Source: Amycolatopsis rubida
Lineage (GTDB): Bacteria; Actinomycetota; Actinomycetes; Mycobacteriales; Pseudonocardiaceae
Assembly: GCF_900115345.1 (NCBI RefSeq)
Contig: NZ_FOWC01000015.1
Location: 124,001-188,000 of the forward strand
Length of the DNA: 64,000 nt
Direction: 5' to 3'
Shown here piece after piece: positions 7,194 through 15,179 of the stretch (position 1 is the stretch's first letter; each line of letters starts with the position of its first letter). Below the pieces are notes generated by a model that saw only the letters and a list, made by a program, of their open reading frames with translations, ran no database searches and was not told the DNA's origin. The position numbers were made by a program, and so were the translations under genes.

Positions 7194-9353
7194 GTGGCTT
7201 TCGCAACCGAACACCCCGTCCTCGCCCAGTCCGACTTCCGCCCCGTTTCCGAGGTGCCTCGTGAAGGCGGCCGGTTCGAGGTCGTCAGCGAGTACCAGCC
7301 CGCGGGCGACCAGCCCGCGGCCATCGACGATCTCGAACGCCGGATCAGGGCGGGCGAGAAAGACGTCGTGCTGCTGGGCGCCACCGGCACCGGCAAATCG
7401 GCCACCACCGCGTGGCTGATCGAACGCGTACAGCGGCCCACGCTCGTGATGGCCCCGAACAAGACGCTGGCCGCGCAGCTGGCCAACGAACTGCGCGAAC
7501 TGTTCCCGCACAACGCGGTCGAATACTTCGTCAGCTACTACGACTACTACCAGCCCGAGGCGTACATCGCGCAGACGGACACCTACATCGAGAAGGACTC
7601 GTCGATCAACGACGACGTCGAGCGGCTGCGCCACTCCGCCACGATGAACCTGCTCTCGCGCCGCGACGTCATCGTGGTCGCGTCGGTGTCCTGCATCTAC
7701 GGCCTGGGCACGCCGCAGTCGTACCTCGACCGGTCCACGAAACTGGAGGTCGGCGGCACGGTGGAGCGCGACGTGCTGCTGCGCGCGCTGGTCGACGTGC
7801 AGTACTCGCGCAACGACATCGCCTTCGCGCGCGGCACGTTCCGCGTCCGCGGCGACACGGTGGAGATCATCCCGGCGTACGAGGAGCTGGCGATCCGCGT
7901 CGAGTTCTTCGGCGACGAGATCGACAAGCTGTACTACCTGCACCCGCTCACCGGCGACATCGTGCGCGAGGTCGACGAGGTCCGGATCTTCCCGGCCACG
8001 CACTACGTCGCCGGGCCGGAGCGGATGGAGAAGGCGATCCGCGGCATCGAGGCCGAGCTGGAGGAGCGGCTGGCCGAGCTGGAGAAGCAGGGCAAACTGC
8101 TGGAGGCCCAGCGGCTGCGGATGCGCACCGCCTACGACATCGAGATGATGCGCCAGGTCGGCTTCTGCTCCGGCATCGAGAACTACTCGCGGCACATCGA
8201 CGGCCGCGGCGCGGGTTCCGCGCCCGCCACGCTGATCGACTACTTCCCGGAAGACTTCCTGCTGGTCATCGACGAATCGCACCAGACGGTGCCGCAGATC
8301 GGCGGCATGTACGAGGGCGACATGAGCCGCAAGCGCAACCTGGTCGACTACGGGTTCCGGCTGCCGAGCGCGGTCGACAACCGGCCGCTCACCTGGGAGG
8401 AGTTCTCCGACCGGATCGGGCAGACGGTGTACCTGTCGGCGACGCCGGGCCCGTACGAGATGGGGCAGACCGGCGGCGAGTTCGTCGAGCAGGTCATCCG
8501 GCCCACCGGCCTGGTCGACCCGAAGGTGGTCGTGAAGCCCACCGAGGGCCAGATCGACGACCTGGTGCACGAGATCCGCGAGCGCGCGGACAAGGACGAG
8601 CGGGTCCTGGTCACCACGCTCACCAAGAAGATGGCCGAGGACCTCACGGACTACCTGCTGGAGCTGGGCATCCGCGTCCGGTACCTGCACTCGGAGGTCG
8701 ACACGCTGCGCCGGGTCGAGCTGCTGCGCCAGCTGCGCGCGGGCGACTACGACGTCCTGGTCGGCATCAACCTGCTGCGCGAGGGCCTCGACCTGCCCGA
8801 GGTGTCGCTGGTCGCGATCCTCGACGCGGACAAGGAAGGCTTCCTGCGCAGCGGAACCTCGCTGATCCAGACCATCGGCCGCGCGGCGCGGAACGTGTCC
8901 GGCGAGGTCCACATGTACGCGGACAAGATCACCGATTCGATGCAGTACGCGATCGACGAGACCGACCGCCGCCGCGCCAAGCAGGTCGCCTACAACGAGG
9001 AGCGCGGCCTCGACCCGCAGCCGCTGCGCAAGAAGATCGCCGACATCCTCGACCGCGTCTACACCGAAGCGGAAGACTCCGACGAGGCGGTCGCGGTCGG
9101 CGGTTCGGGCCGCAACGCCTCGCGCGGCAAGAAGCCGGAACAGGGCGACCGCGTGCGCAGCTCGGGCATGCTCACCGACAAGAACGTGTCGTCGATGCCG
9201 CGCGCCGAACTGGCCGACCTGATCCAGCAGATGACCGACCAGATGATGCAGGCCGCCCGCGACCTGCAGTTCGAACTGGCCGCCCGGCTGCGCGACGAGG
9301 TTTCCGACCTGAAGAAGGAACTGCGGGGGATGGACGCGGCGGGAATTAAGTGA
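7194..9353 (+). CDS. uvrB: Excinuclease ABC subunit UvrB
   Basis: DNA-damage recognition helicase of nucleotide excision repair; with UvrA it verifies lesions and then recruits UvrC for incision. 719 aa from the GTG at 7194; a longer frame from a TTG at 7164 would begin inside the promoter motif. Walker A is GATGTGKS, the beta-hairpin that probes the lesion is YYDYYQPEAY, followed by VSCIYGLG, the DEXD-like VIDESHQTVPQ, and helicase motifs LVGINLLREGLDLPE and QTIGRAARN. The C-terminal UvrC-interacting UVR domain is LADLIQQMTDQMMQAARDLQFELAARLRDEV. Length and motif order are normal. uvrA lies 30 kb away with the same promoter pattern. Confidence 0.97.
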   Translation: MAFATEHPVLAQSDFRPVSEVPREGGRFEVVSEYQPAGDQPAAIDDLERRIRAGEKDVVLLGATGTGKSATTAWLIERVQRPTLVMAPNKTLAAQLANELRELFPHNAVEYFVSYYDYYQPEAYIAQTDTYIEKDSSINDDVERLRHSATMNLLSRRDVIVVASVSCIYGLGTPQSYLDRSTKLEVGGTVERDVLLRALVDVQYSRNDIAFARGTFRVRGDTVEIIPAYEELAIRVEFFGDEIDKLYYLHPLTGDIVREVDEVRIFPATHYVAGPERMEKAIRGIEAELEERLAELEKQGKLLEAQRLRMRTAYDIEMMRQVGFCSGIENYSRHIDGRGAGSAPATLIDYFPEDFLLVIDESHQTVPQIGGMYEGDMSRKRNLVDYGFRLPSAVDNRPLTWEEFSDRIGQTVYLSATPGPYEMGQTGGEFVEQVIRPTGLVDPKVVVKPTEGQIDDLVHEIRERADKDERVLVTTLTKKMAEDLTDYLLELGIRVRYLHSEVDTLRRVELLRQLRAGDYDVLVGINLLREGLDLPEVSLVAILDADKEGFLRSGTSLIQTIGRAARNVSGEVHMYADKITDSMQYAIDETDRRRAKQVAYNEERGLDPQPLRKKIADILDRVYTEAEDSDEAVAVGGSGRNASRGKKPEQGDRVRSSGMLTDKNVSSMPRAELADLIQQMTDQMMQAARDLQFELAARLRDEVSDLKKELRGMDAAGIK

Positions 9354-9381
9354 TTACACCATTGCTCGGTACCATTACACG

Positions 9382-9643
9382 ATGGCGATGAACATTAAGG
9401 ATTAGCCTGGCCGCGGAAGTGGCCGAGCCGACCGGTACCACCACAACCGGCGCGGTCCGCGATTCGCATGCGGATCATGCGGGACCGGCTGGTCTCGCAA
9501 CGGCATGCGGAGCGGAACGCGGACGAGTTCGTGCGGTTCTTCAGGACGAGGTCTGGCCACAGGTCTCCCCGGAGAACCGGGGCAAGCCGATCAGCAAAGC
9601 CGAGCGCGAGGAAATCCTCGGATACGGGCCAGGCGGCGTGTGA
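9382..9643 (+). pseudogene. Decayed VapB-type antitoxin
   Basis: Three reading frames must be joined to recover the VapB-like antitoxin common in actinobacteria: MAMNIKD from the ATG at 9382, which stops at once; then LAAEVAEPTGTTTTGAVRDS in frame from 9407; then RIMRDRLVSQRHAERNADEFVRFF from 9471; then, back in the previous frame, DEVWPQVSPENRGKPISKAE to GYGPGGV, stopping at 9641-9643. The start region also lacks several codons of the usual N-terminus. The stop overlaps the GTG of the toxin (GTGA), the normal translational coupling of such operons. Several frame changes make sequencing error an unlikely sole cause; the antitoxin should be non-functional. Confidence 0.75.
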
Positions 9644-11016
9644 TCGTCGACAGTTCCGCGCTCGTGACGGTGCTCATGGAAGAGCCGCTGGCGGTGCCGA
9701 TCACCCGGGCGATCGGCGGCGCGGAGGAATGCCGGATGGGTGGCCCGATCCTGGTGGAGACCTCGATCGTGGTGGCGAACAAGGAAGGCGAGCGAGGCGC
9801 CACGTTGCTGGCTTCGTTCCTGCAACGGCGGCGGTTCGACATCCTCACGTTCGGCGACGCGCACTGGCGGACCGGGCAGACCGCGTTCCTGCGGTACGGC
9901 AAGGGCCGGCATCCCGCTTCGCTGAACTTCGGTGACTGCCTCGCCTACGCGGCCGCGATGATTGCCGGAGAACCGCTGCTGTGCATCGGCGACGACTTCC
10001 CGCGGACCGACCTTGAGCTGGTCACGCTGGAGGAGAACGGACGGCGATCAGCCGAACGGCACCCCCGGCCCGGGGGTGCGCTCCAAGCTGAGGCACCCCC
10101 GGTTCCCGGACCCTCGTCTCGACTTTCACAGAAACATGCGGCCGTTGCAATGGGTGCGAGGGCAGAGCCGAGGCAAGAAAGTCCCCAGCCCCGGGCTGTC
10201 CCGGGCAACGGGCAACCAAAACGGTCAGTGCTTCAGCACCTTCTCCACATACGCCTGCACCGCCGCAAGCGCCGGTTCGGATTGCCACAGCCGCTCTACC
10301 TGCGCGTCGTCGGACACGCGGTTCTCCGCGATCCGCTGGTGGTAGGGCTGCCGCAGCTGCTGCTTCGTGTGCGCGAAGGCCTCCGCGGGCAGTTCGCCGA
10401 GCCGGGCGGCCAGTTCGCGGGCCCGGCCGAGCACGTCCCCGGCGGGCACGACCTCGTCGACCAGGCCGCGGGGGAGCGCGTCGGCCATGGTGACCGTCGC
10501 GCCGCTGTAGATCAGGGACGGCAGCGGTGTCGTGCCGTAGGTGCAGCGCAGGATTTCCAGCGCCGACAACGGGAACGGCACGCCCACCAGCAGTTCCGTC
10601 ACGCCGATGCGGCCGGGGCCGTCCGCGGCGATCCGGTGGTCGCACGCCGCGGCCAGCACCATGCCGCCCGCGATGGCGTGGCCGTTCACCGCCGCCACTA
10701 CCGGGCGCGGGAAGCCGAAAACGGCCAGGAACGCGTCCGACAGCGCGGGCAGGAAATCGCCGACGTAGCGCGCGCCGCCTTCGTCGAGCGCCACCAGGTC
10801 CACTCCGGCGGAGAACATGTCGCCGGACCCGGTGAGCACGACGGCGCGCGCCCCGGCCGCGTCGGCCTCTTCGAGTCTGATCACCAGCTCTTTGCAGGTG
10901 GCGGTGTCGAGGGTGTTGCCGCGCCCGTGGTCGAGGGTCACGAGTGCGACGCCGGCATCGAGTTCCAGGTGGATCGTCACGCGCCGAACCGTACCGGACA
11001 TCCGCCTAGCTGGTGA
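9640..11016 (+). CDS. vapC: VapC-type PIN-domain toxin, native stop codon lost
   Basis: PIN-domain ribonuclease toxin starting at the GTG at 9640 (MIVDSSALVTVLMEEP). The PIN fold looks complete over about 130 residues: acidic metal-ligand candidates are D4, E40 (ILVETS), D99 (NFGDCLAYA) and D118/D119 (CIGDDF). A normal family member ends near residue 130-135 (about 10040), but here the frame stays open for 458 codons, through non-coding sequence and antisense to the enoyl-CoA hydratase gene, to a stop at 11016. Only 9640 to about 10040 should be considered toxin. The antitoxin in front is a pseudogene. Either the toxin is not expressed, is destabilised by the foreign tail, or is neutralised by another antitoxin. 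Confidence 0.65.
   Translation: MIVDSSALVTVLMEEPLAVPITRAIGGAEECRMGGPILVETSIVVANKEGERGATLLASFLQRRRFDILTFGDAHWRTGQTAFLRYGKGRHPASLNFGDCLAYAAAMIAGEPLLCIGDDFPRTDLELVTLEENGRRSAERHPRPGGALQAEAPPVPGPSSRLSQKHAAVAMGARAEPRQESPQPRAVPGNGQPKRSVLQHLLHIRLHRRKRRFGLPQPLYLRVVGHAVLRDPLVVGLPQLLLRVREGLRGQFAEPGGQFAGPAEHVPGGHDLVDQAAGERVGHGDRRAAVDQGRQRCRAVGAAQDFQRRQRERHAHQQFRHADAAGAVRGDPVVARRGQHHAARDGVAVHRRHYRAREAENGQERVRQRGQEIADVARAAFVERHQVHSGGEHVAGPGEHDGARPGRVGLFESDHQLFAGGGVEGVAAPVVEGHECDAGIEFQVDRHAPNRTGHPPSW
10059..10079. terminator. Short GC hairpin at the end of the PIN domain
   Basis: GCACCCCCG at 10059-10067 pairs perfectly with 10071-10079 around a 3-nt loop. It lies just where the toxin gene would normally end, so it is probably the old terminator of the vapBC unit; it also sits downstream of the convergent enoyl-CoA hydratase gene (10225-11001). 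No T-tract. Confidence 0.45.
10225..11001 (-). CDS. Enoyl-CoA hydratase/isomerase family protein
   Basis: Crotonase-fold protein of 258 aa (MSGTVRRVTIHLELDAGVAL). The CoA-binding/oxyanion segments are SAGVDLVALDEGG near residue 65 and VNGHAIAGGMVLAAACDHRIA near 105-125, and RIGVTELLVGVPFP supplies the first catalytic-position Glu. The position of the second Glu of classical hydratases, in the following helix, reads LIYSGATVTMADA and has no Glu, so isomerase, hydrolase or another crotonase activity is as likely as hydration. A GTG at 10980 is an alternative start. It follows the ABC permease gene by 4 nt and is probably the last gene of the operon that starts at 14808. Confidence 0.85.
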   Translation of the reverse strand: MSGTVRRVTIHLELDAGVALVTLDHGRGNTLDTATCKELVIRLEEADAAGARAVVLTGSGDMFSAGVDLVALDEGGARYVGDFLPALSDAFLAVFGFPRPVVAAVNGHAIAGGMVLAAACDHRIAADGPGRIGVTELLVGVPFPLSALEILRCTYGTTPLPSLIYSGATVTMADALPRGLVDEVVPAGDVLGRARELAARLGELPAEAFAHTKQQLRQPYHQRIAENRVSDDAQVERLWQSEPALAAVQAYVEKVLKH

Positions 11017-11944
11017 CGTCCTTGCGCGCGAACCGGCGGCCCGCCAGCAGCAGGAACACTGTCGTGTAGATAACCGACGACAGCACCCCGCTGGCCAGGT
11101 TCGTCCAGTCGATGTCGGTGGAGATCAAGTCGATCCAGGCGAACGAGTAATGCGTCGGCAGGTAGTTCCGCAGCCCCTCCAGCGCGGTGATCTGGTCGAG
11201 GATCTGCGACAGGATCGCCACCAGCACCGTCCCGCCGACCGCGCCGAGCGGCGCCTCCGTCGAGACACTGAGCAGCAGTGCGAGCCCGGCGACCCAGGCC
11301 AGCTGCACCACGATGTACACAGTGGACATCAGCAGCGCGAGCAGGCTGTCGCCGAAGCCGACGGCGTCGCCGGTGGGGCTGATCGCGTCGCCCGCGCCGT
11401 AGAAGATGATGCCGACCAGCAGCGAAACCACCGGCAGCAGCACCAGCGCCGCGATCGACAGCAGCCCGGACACCGCGGCCTTCTGCCGCAGCAGCCGGTG
11501 CCGCGGCACCGGGATCGCCAGCAGGTACTTCAGGCTCGACCACGACGATTCGCTCGCGATCGTGTCGCCGAAGAACAACGCGACGATCATCGGCAGCAGG
11601 AATGTGCCGGACACGAAGAACGCGAGCACCACGAAGTTCGGCGCGCTCGCCGTCGCGAGGTCCACGAACCCGCCGGAGCGGCGGTTCGGATTCGACTGCC
11701 CGATCTGGAACGCCACCACGAGGATGAACGGCAGCACCGCGACGAACGCCAGCACCAGCTGGGTCCGCCTGCGGCGCAGCTGCCGTTTCAGCTCCACGCC
11801 CAGCCGCAGCGTCCGGCCGGCCCGGTAGCCCGCGACCGCGCCGTCCGGGCCGGCCTCGGCCGGTTCCGCGGTGGCCAGCTCGCTCAGTTCCCGCAGCGCG
11901 GCCGGGTCGGTGTGCACGCCGCCGGAACCGTTGCCCTCGCTCAT
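11006..11944 (-). CDS. ABC-2 type permease partner of the hydrolase-ATPase fusion
   Basis: Membrane subunit of 312 aa. The first ~65 residues are a charged cytoplasmic arm (MSEGNGSGGVHTDPAALREL), followed by six hydrophobic segments, among them LVLAFVAVLPFILVVAFQIG, FVVLAFFVSGTFLLPMIVALF, and a C-terminal SSVIYTTVFLLLAGRRFARKD. The segment SSLKYLLAIPVPRHRLLRQKA is the coupling loop of ABC-2 permeases. The ATG at 11944 overlaps the stop of the upstream gene (ATGA), so translation is coupled; the two products must form one transporter. Substrate unknown, but the partner's extracytoplasmic hydrolase points to a peptide or ester. Confidence 0.85.
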   Translation of the reverse strand: MSEGNGSGGVHTDPAALRELSELATAEPAEAGPDGAVAGYRAGRTLRLGVELKRQLRRRRTQLVLAFVAVLPFILVVAFQIGQSNPNRRSGGFVDLATASAPNFVVLAFFVSGTFLLPMIVALFFGDTIASESSWSSLKYLLAIPVPRHRLLRQKAAVSGLLSIAALVLLPVVSLLVGIIFYGAGDAISPTGDAVGFGDSLLALLMSTVYIVVQLAWVAGLALLLSVSTEAPLGAVGGTVLVAILSQILDQITALEGLRNYLPTHYSFAWIDLISTDIDWTNLASGVLSSVIYTTVFLLLAGRRFARKDVTS

Positions 11945-14808
11945 GAATTCTCTCCCACCAGCTGCAGGAACGCGTCTTCGAGCCGTCGGCGCGGTCCGGC
12001 CTGCTCGACCGCGATCCCGGCGCGCACGAGCGCCGCGACCGCGTCGGCGCGCGGCAGCCCGTCGAGGTTCGCGTGCACCAGATCGCCGTCGGTCTCGATG
12101 TCCGACACCCCGCCGACGCTCTTGAGCGTCGCCGCGGCTGCCGCCGGGTCGCCGACCCGGAACGTGGCCTCGCCGCCGGAGGCCGCCAGCTCGCCGACCT
12201 CGCCCGAGGCCACGAGCCTCCCGCGGTGCATGACCACCACGTGCGAACACGTCTGCTCGACCTCGGCCAGGAGATGGCTTGAGACGACGACGGTGCGCCC
12301 GGTGGCGGCGTAGCGCCGCAGGACTTCGCGCATCTGGTGGATCTGCGGCGGGTCGAGCCCGTTGGTCGGTTCGTCGAGCACCATCAGCTCCGGCAGCCCG
12401 AGCATCGCCTGCGCGATCGCGAGCCGCTGCCGCATGCCCTGGCTGTAGGTCTTCACCCGCCGGTGCACCGCGTCGCCGAGCCCGGCGATCTCCAGCGCCT
12501 CGGTGAAATGCGCCTTCCCGGCCGGCCGCCCGGTCGCCGCCCAGTACAGCTCCAGGTTCGCCTTGCCGGACAGATGCGGCAGGAACCCGGAGCCCTCGAC
12601 GAACGACCCGATCCGGGACAGCACCGGCGCGCCCGGCGCGATCCGGTGGCCGAACACGCGGATCTCGCCCGCGGTCGGCGTGATCAGGCCCATCAGCATC
12701 CGCAGCGTGGTCGTCTTGCCCGCGCCGTTGGGCCCGAGCAGGCCGAGCACCTGGCCCGGTTCGACGCGGAACGACAGGTCCGCCACCGCGGTGAATCCGC
12801 CCGCGTACTGCTTGCGCAGCCCCTTGATCACCAACGGGGTGTCCGCGAGTTCCGGGTCGACGTCGTGCGCCCGGCGGCGGCGGATCACCGCGACCGCGAC
12901 GACCGCGAGCGCGATCAGCAGCGTCGCGCCGATGCCGATCAGCTGCCCGACCGGCAGGGGAGTGCCGACCGAAGCGCCGGGCACCACCGGAAGGGCGAGC
13001 GTCGCGCCCGGTGCGAGCCCGACCCGGAACACCCCCGGCTGCGTCGGCGCCGAGTACGCCTGATCGGTCGTGCCCACCACGAGCCGCAGCGAATGCCCGG
13101 AGTCGATCGGCCGGACGACACCCGGCAGCGTCACTGTGACGTCGGCCGGCGTGCCGTCCGCGGGCAGCCCGGTGACCCGGAACGGCGCGACCGCGTTCGC
13201 GGGCAGCACGCGAGTGCCGTCCTGGCCGACGTCGTAGAGCTTCGCGAACAGCACCGCTTCCGGCTGTGGATGCGCCGGGTCGGTCGCGACCTGCAACCGG
13301 ACCGTGCTCGAACCGGACAGCAGCACCTGGCTGTCGAACGGTGCGGTGCCGAACTGCGCGGCCTGCCCCGGCGGGTCGCTGCTGAACAGCGGAGCCAGCC
13401 GGGAGGTACCCGCCGCGAGCCCGTTGAGCCCCGGAATTCCGCTCACCGCGGCGGGGTTCGCCCCCGCGGGCCGGACGATCGGCTGCGCCGGACCGGTGAG
13501 CGCCACCTGCTTCCGCTCGGTACCAGCGGCGTCGAGCCCGGGGTACGCGGCGGCGTTGATCGTCCGCACGGACGGTGTTCCGTTGGCGCGCAACGTGCCT
13601 TGGACGTCGTAGCTGAATCCGTGGCCGGGGTCGCCTTGGCCGGTGAGCGACGACCACAGGAAGTCGCCGATCTTCGCGCGCAACTGCGGTCCGGGGATGC
13701 CGCCGTCGTGCCCGCCGGTGTACCAGATCGTGCGCACCGGCCCGCCCGCCGCGACGATCTGCCGCGCGGTGGCGTCGGATTGGTCGAGCCCGAAAAGCGT
13801 GTCGCTCTCGCCCTGGACGAGCAGGGTCGGCGCGGTGATCTTGCCGGTGACCGACGAGGGGGAGACTCGGTGCAGCAGCGCGACCGTCTCCGGGCTGGCC
13901 CTGCCGGTGGTCGCGAGTTCCGAGTACGCCTTGCACACCGCCGCGGTGAACCGGCCGCACGGATCCGCCGACGGCCGCTCAGCTCGTGCGCCGGCCGGCG
14001 GCGCGGCGGCTTGCGGCGCGGTACCGCCGCTGTTTCCCGCGGTGCTGCCGTTGTCGTTGGTCTTCTGGCCCGCTTCCGGCGCTTCGGTGGAGGGAGTGCT
14101 CGCCGCGGCCGCACCCGAACCGGCGGAGAAGAAGATGCCCGCCCAGCTCTTCTTGAAGACGCCGTCCGGAGAGAACGCGCCGGCCGCCGGAGTCTTCGCC
14201 GGCGGAGCGGTCGCCGCCGCGGCGTTCGGCACGAGCGCCTGGCCGAGGTCGTTGTAGGTGATCACCGGTGCGAGCGCGCGCACCCGATGGTCGGTCCCGG
14301 CGAGCAGCAACGACAGCGAACCGCCGTACGACGCCCCGGTCACGCCGATCTCGGGCGCGCCGTCGGAGCCGGTCGCCACGTCGTGGCTCGCCGTCAGCCG
14401 GTCGACCAGCCGGCGCGCGTCGGCGACCTCGCCGTCGGGGTCGTTCAGCCCGATTTTGCCGGTGCTGTGCCCGAATCCGCGCGCGGACCAGGTAAGCACC
14501 ACGAACCCGCGCTGCGCCAGTTCGCGGGCCTGCGGGTCCACACTGGACTTGTCGCCGCCGAAGCCGTGCGCGAGCAGCACGGCGGGCGCGGGGGAGTGTT
14601 CGGGGTAGTAGGTCGTCGTGTCGATCCTTACCTGGTCGGGGGAACCTGGTGCGGCGGGCATCGAGACGAAGGCGTCCTGGGTCCGGATCGGCGCGGGACC
14701 GCGGTCGCGAGTCGCCCAGACGGTCACCGCGGCAGCGGCGACCAGCACCACGGCGGCGACGGCGGCGAGCCGGGAGCCGCGGGTGCGGGGAAGCGGGATT
14801 CGGGGCAC
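11941..14808 (-). CDS. Fusion of an exported alpha/beta hydrolase (S15/CocE type) with an ABC ATPase
   Basis: Single frame of 955 aa with a signal-anchor helix (residues 13-32), an alpha/beta hydrolase of the X-Pro dipeptidyl-peptidase/CocE type (about 45-395), a low-complexity insert (230-280), the beta-jelly-roll C-terminal S15 domain (about 430-605), a second membrane helix (622-642), and a full ABC ATPase (657-955). Catalytic residues visible: Ser160 in TGASYGGS, Asp336 in VQGESDTLFG, His367 in YTGGHDGG. The ATPase has Walker A GPNGAGKTT (692-700), signature YSQGMRQRLAIAQ and Walker B LMVLDEPTNGLD. Two membrane helices put the hydrolase outside and the ATPase inside. It probably couples extracellular cleavage with transport or sensing. 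Confidence 0.88.
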   Translation of the reverse strand: MPRIPLPRTRGSRLAAVAAVVLVAAAAVTVWATRDRGPAPIRTQDAFVSMPAAPGSPDQVRIDTTTYYPEHSPAPAVLLAHGFGGDKSSVDPQARELAQRGFVVLTWSARGFGHSTGKIGLNDPDGEVADARRLVDRLTASHDVATGSDGAPEIGVTGASYGGSLSLLLAGTDHRVRALAPVITYNDLGQALVPNAAAATAPPAKTPAAGAFSPDGVFKKSWAGIFFSAGSGAAAASTPSTEAPEAGQKTNDNGSTAGNSGGTAPQAAAPPAGARAERPSADPCGRFTAAVCKAYSELATTGRASPETVALLHRVSPSSVTGKITAPTLLVQGESDTLFGLDQSDATARQIVAAGGPVRTIWYTGGHDGGIPGPQLRAKIGDFLWSSLTGQGDPGHGFSYDVQGTLRANGTPSVRTINAAAYPGLDAAGTERKQVALTGPAQPIVRPAGANPAAVSGIPGLNGLAAGTSRLAPLFSSDPPGQAAQFGTAPFDSQVLLSGSSTVRLQVATDPAHPQPEAVLFAKLYDVGQDGTRVLPANAVAPFRVTGLPADGTPADVTVTLPGVVRPIDSGHSLRLVVGTTDQAYSAPTQPGVFRVGLAPGATLALPVVPGASVGTPLPVGQLIGIGATLLIALAVVAVAVIRRRRAHDVDPELADTPLVIKGLRKQYAGGFTAVADLSFRVEPGQVLGLLGPNGAGKTTTLRMLMGLITPTAGEIRVFGHRIAPGAPVLSRIGSFVEGSGFLPHLSGKANLELYWAATGRPAGKAHFTEALEIAGLGDAVHRRVKTYSQGMRQRLAIAQAMLGLPELMVLDEPTNGLDPPQIHQMREVLRRYAATGRTVVVSSHLLAEVEQTCSHVVVMHRGRLVASGEVGELAASGGEATFRVGDPAAAAATLKSVGGVSDIETDGDLVHANLDGLPRADAVAALVRAGIAVEQAGPRRRLEDAFLQLVGENS

Positions 14809-14880
14809 GATGCGACGTTATGACGATTTCGCTGAGAACGGGCATCCGGCCTCACACGGATCAGACACAGTTCACCTTGT

Positions 14881-14922
14881 CGTGAGTGGCAATGCCGGTT
14901 CTCACCGGCACTGCCACTCACG
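14881..14922. repeat. Palindrome with CGTGAG/CTCACG ends, copy 2
   Basis: Arms of 18 nt beginning CGTGAGTGGCAATGCCGG pair with 14905-14922 with one mismatch around a 6-nt loop. It is located in a divergent gap, between the start of the hydrolase-ABC gene and the riboswitch of terC, where no terminator is needed. This argues that the family is not simply a set of terminators. Confidence 0.75.
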
Positions 14923-15030
14923 AGACCCCGGCGGGTCCGATGCCCCGTGACGAAGAAAACACGACCAGTCCGGTGACGTGGGCAACCCCCGCTGGCGTTC
15001 GCAGCCCGTAACCGGCAGACTGAACGCGCT

Positions 15031-15145
15031 GTGAGGGGAGTATTCCTTCGCGGCGGTGTCGTCAGCACGGTGCACCCGGCGAGTCCTTCGCCGAGGTCCC
15101 CGGCACCGCCGGCCGGTCTCGTACCGGCGGGAGAGACCTCCGGTT
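15031..15145 (+). promoter_or_regulatory. yybP-ykoY (manganese) riboswitch in front of the TerC gene
   Basis: The leader contains the two hallmark strands of the yybP-ykoY class: GAGGGGAGTA at 15033-15042 on the 5' side and GAGAGACCTCCGG at 15131-15143 on the 3' side, with paired GC-rich hairpins in between. This class binds Mn2+ and often precedes TerC/Alx or Mn-export genes; here the 3' edge is 35 nt before the TerC start. The leader also carries the ribosome site CCGGAGG (15165-15171), which could be sequestered by the CCTCCGG of the 3' strand (15137-15143), a simple on/off switch: these two are exactly complementary. Confidence 0.75.
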
Positions 15146-15179
15146 AGTTGCTGCTGCGCACTATCCGGAGGTTTCTGAG

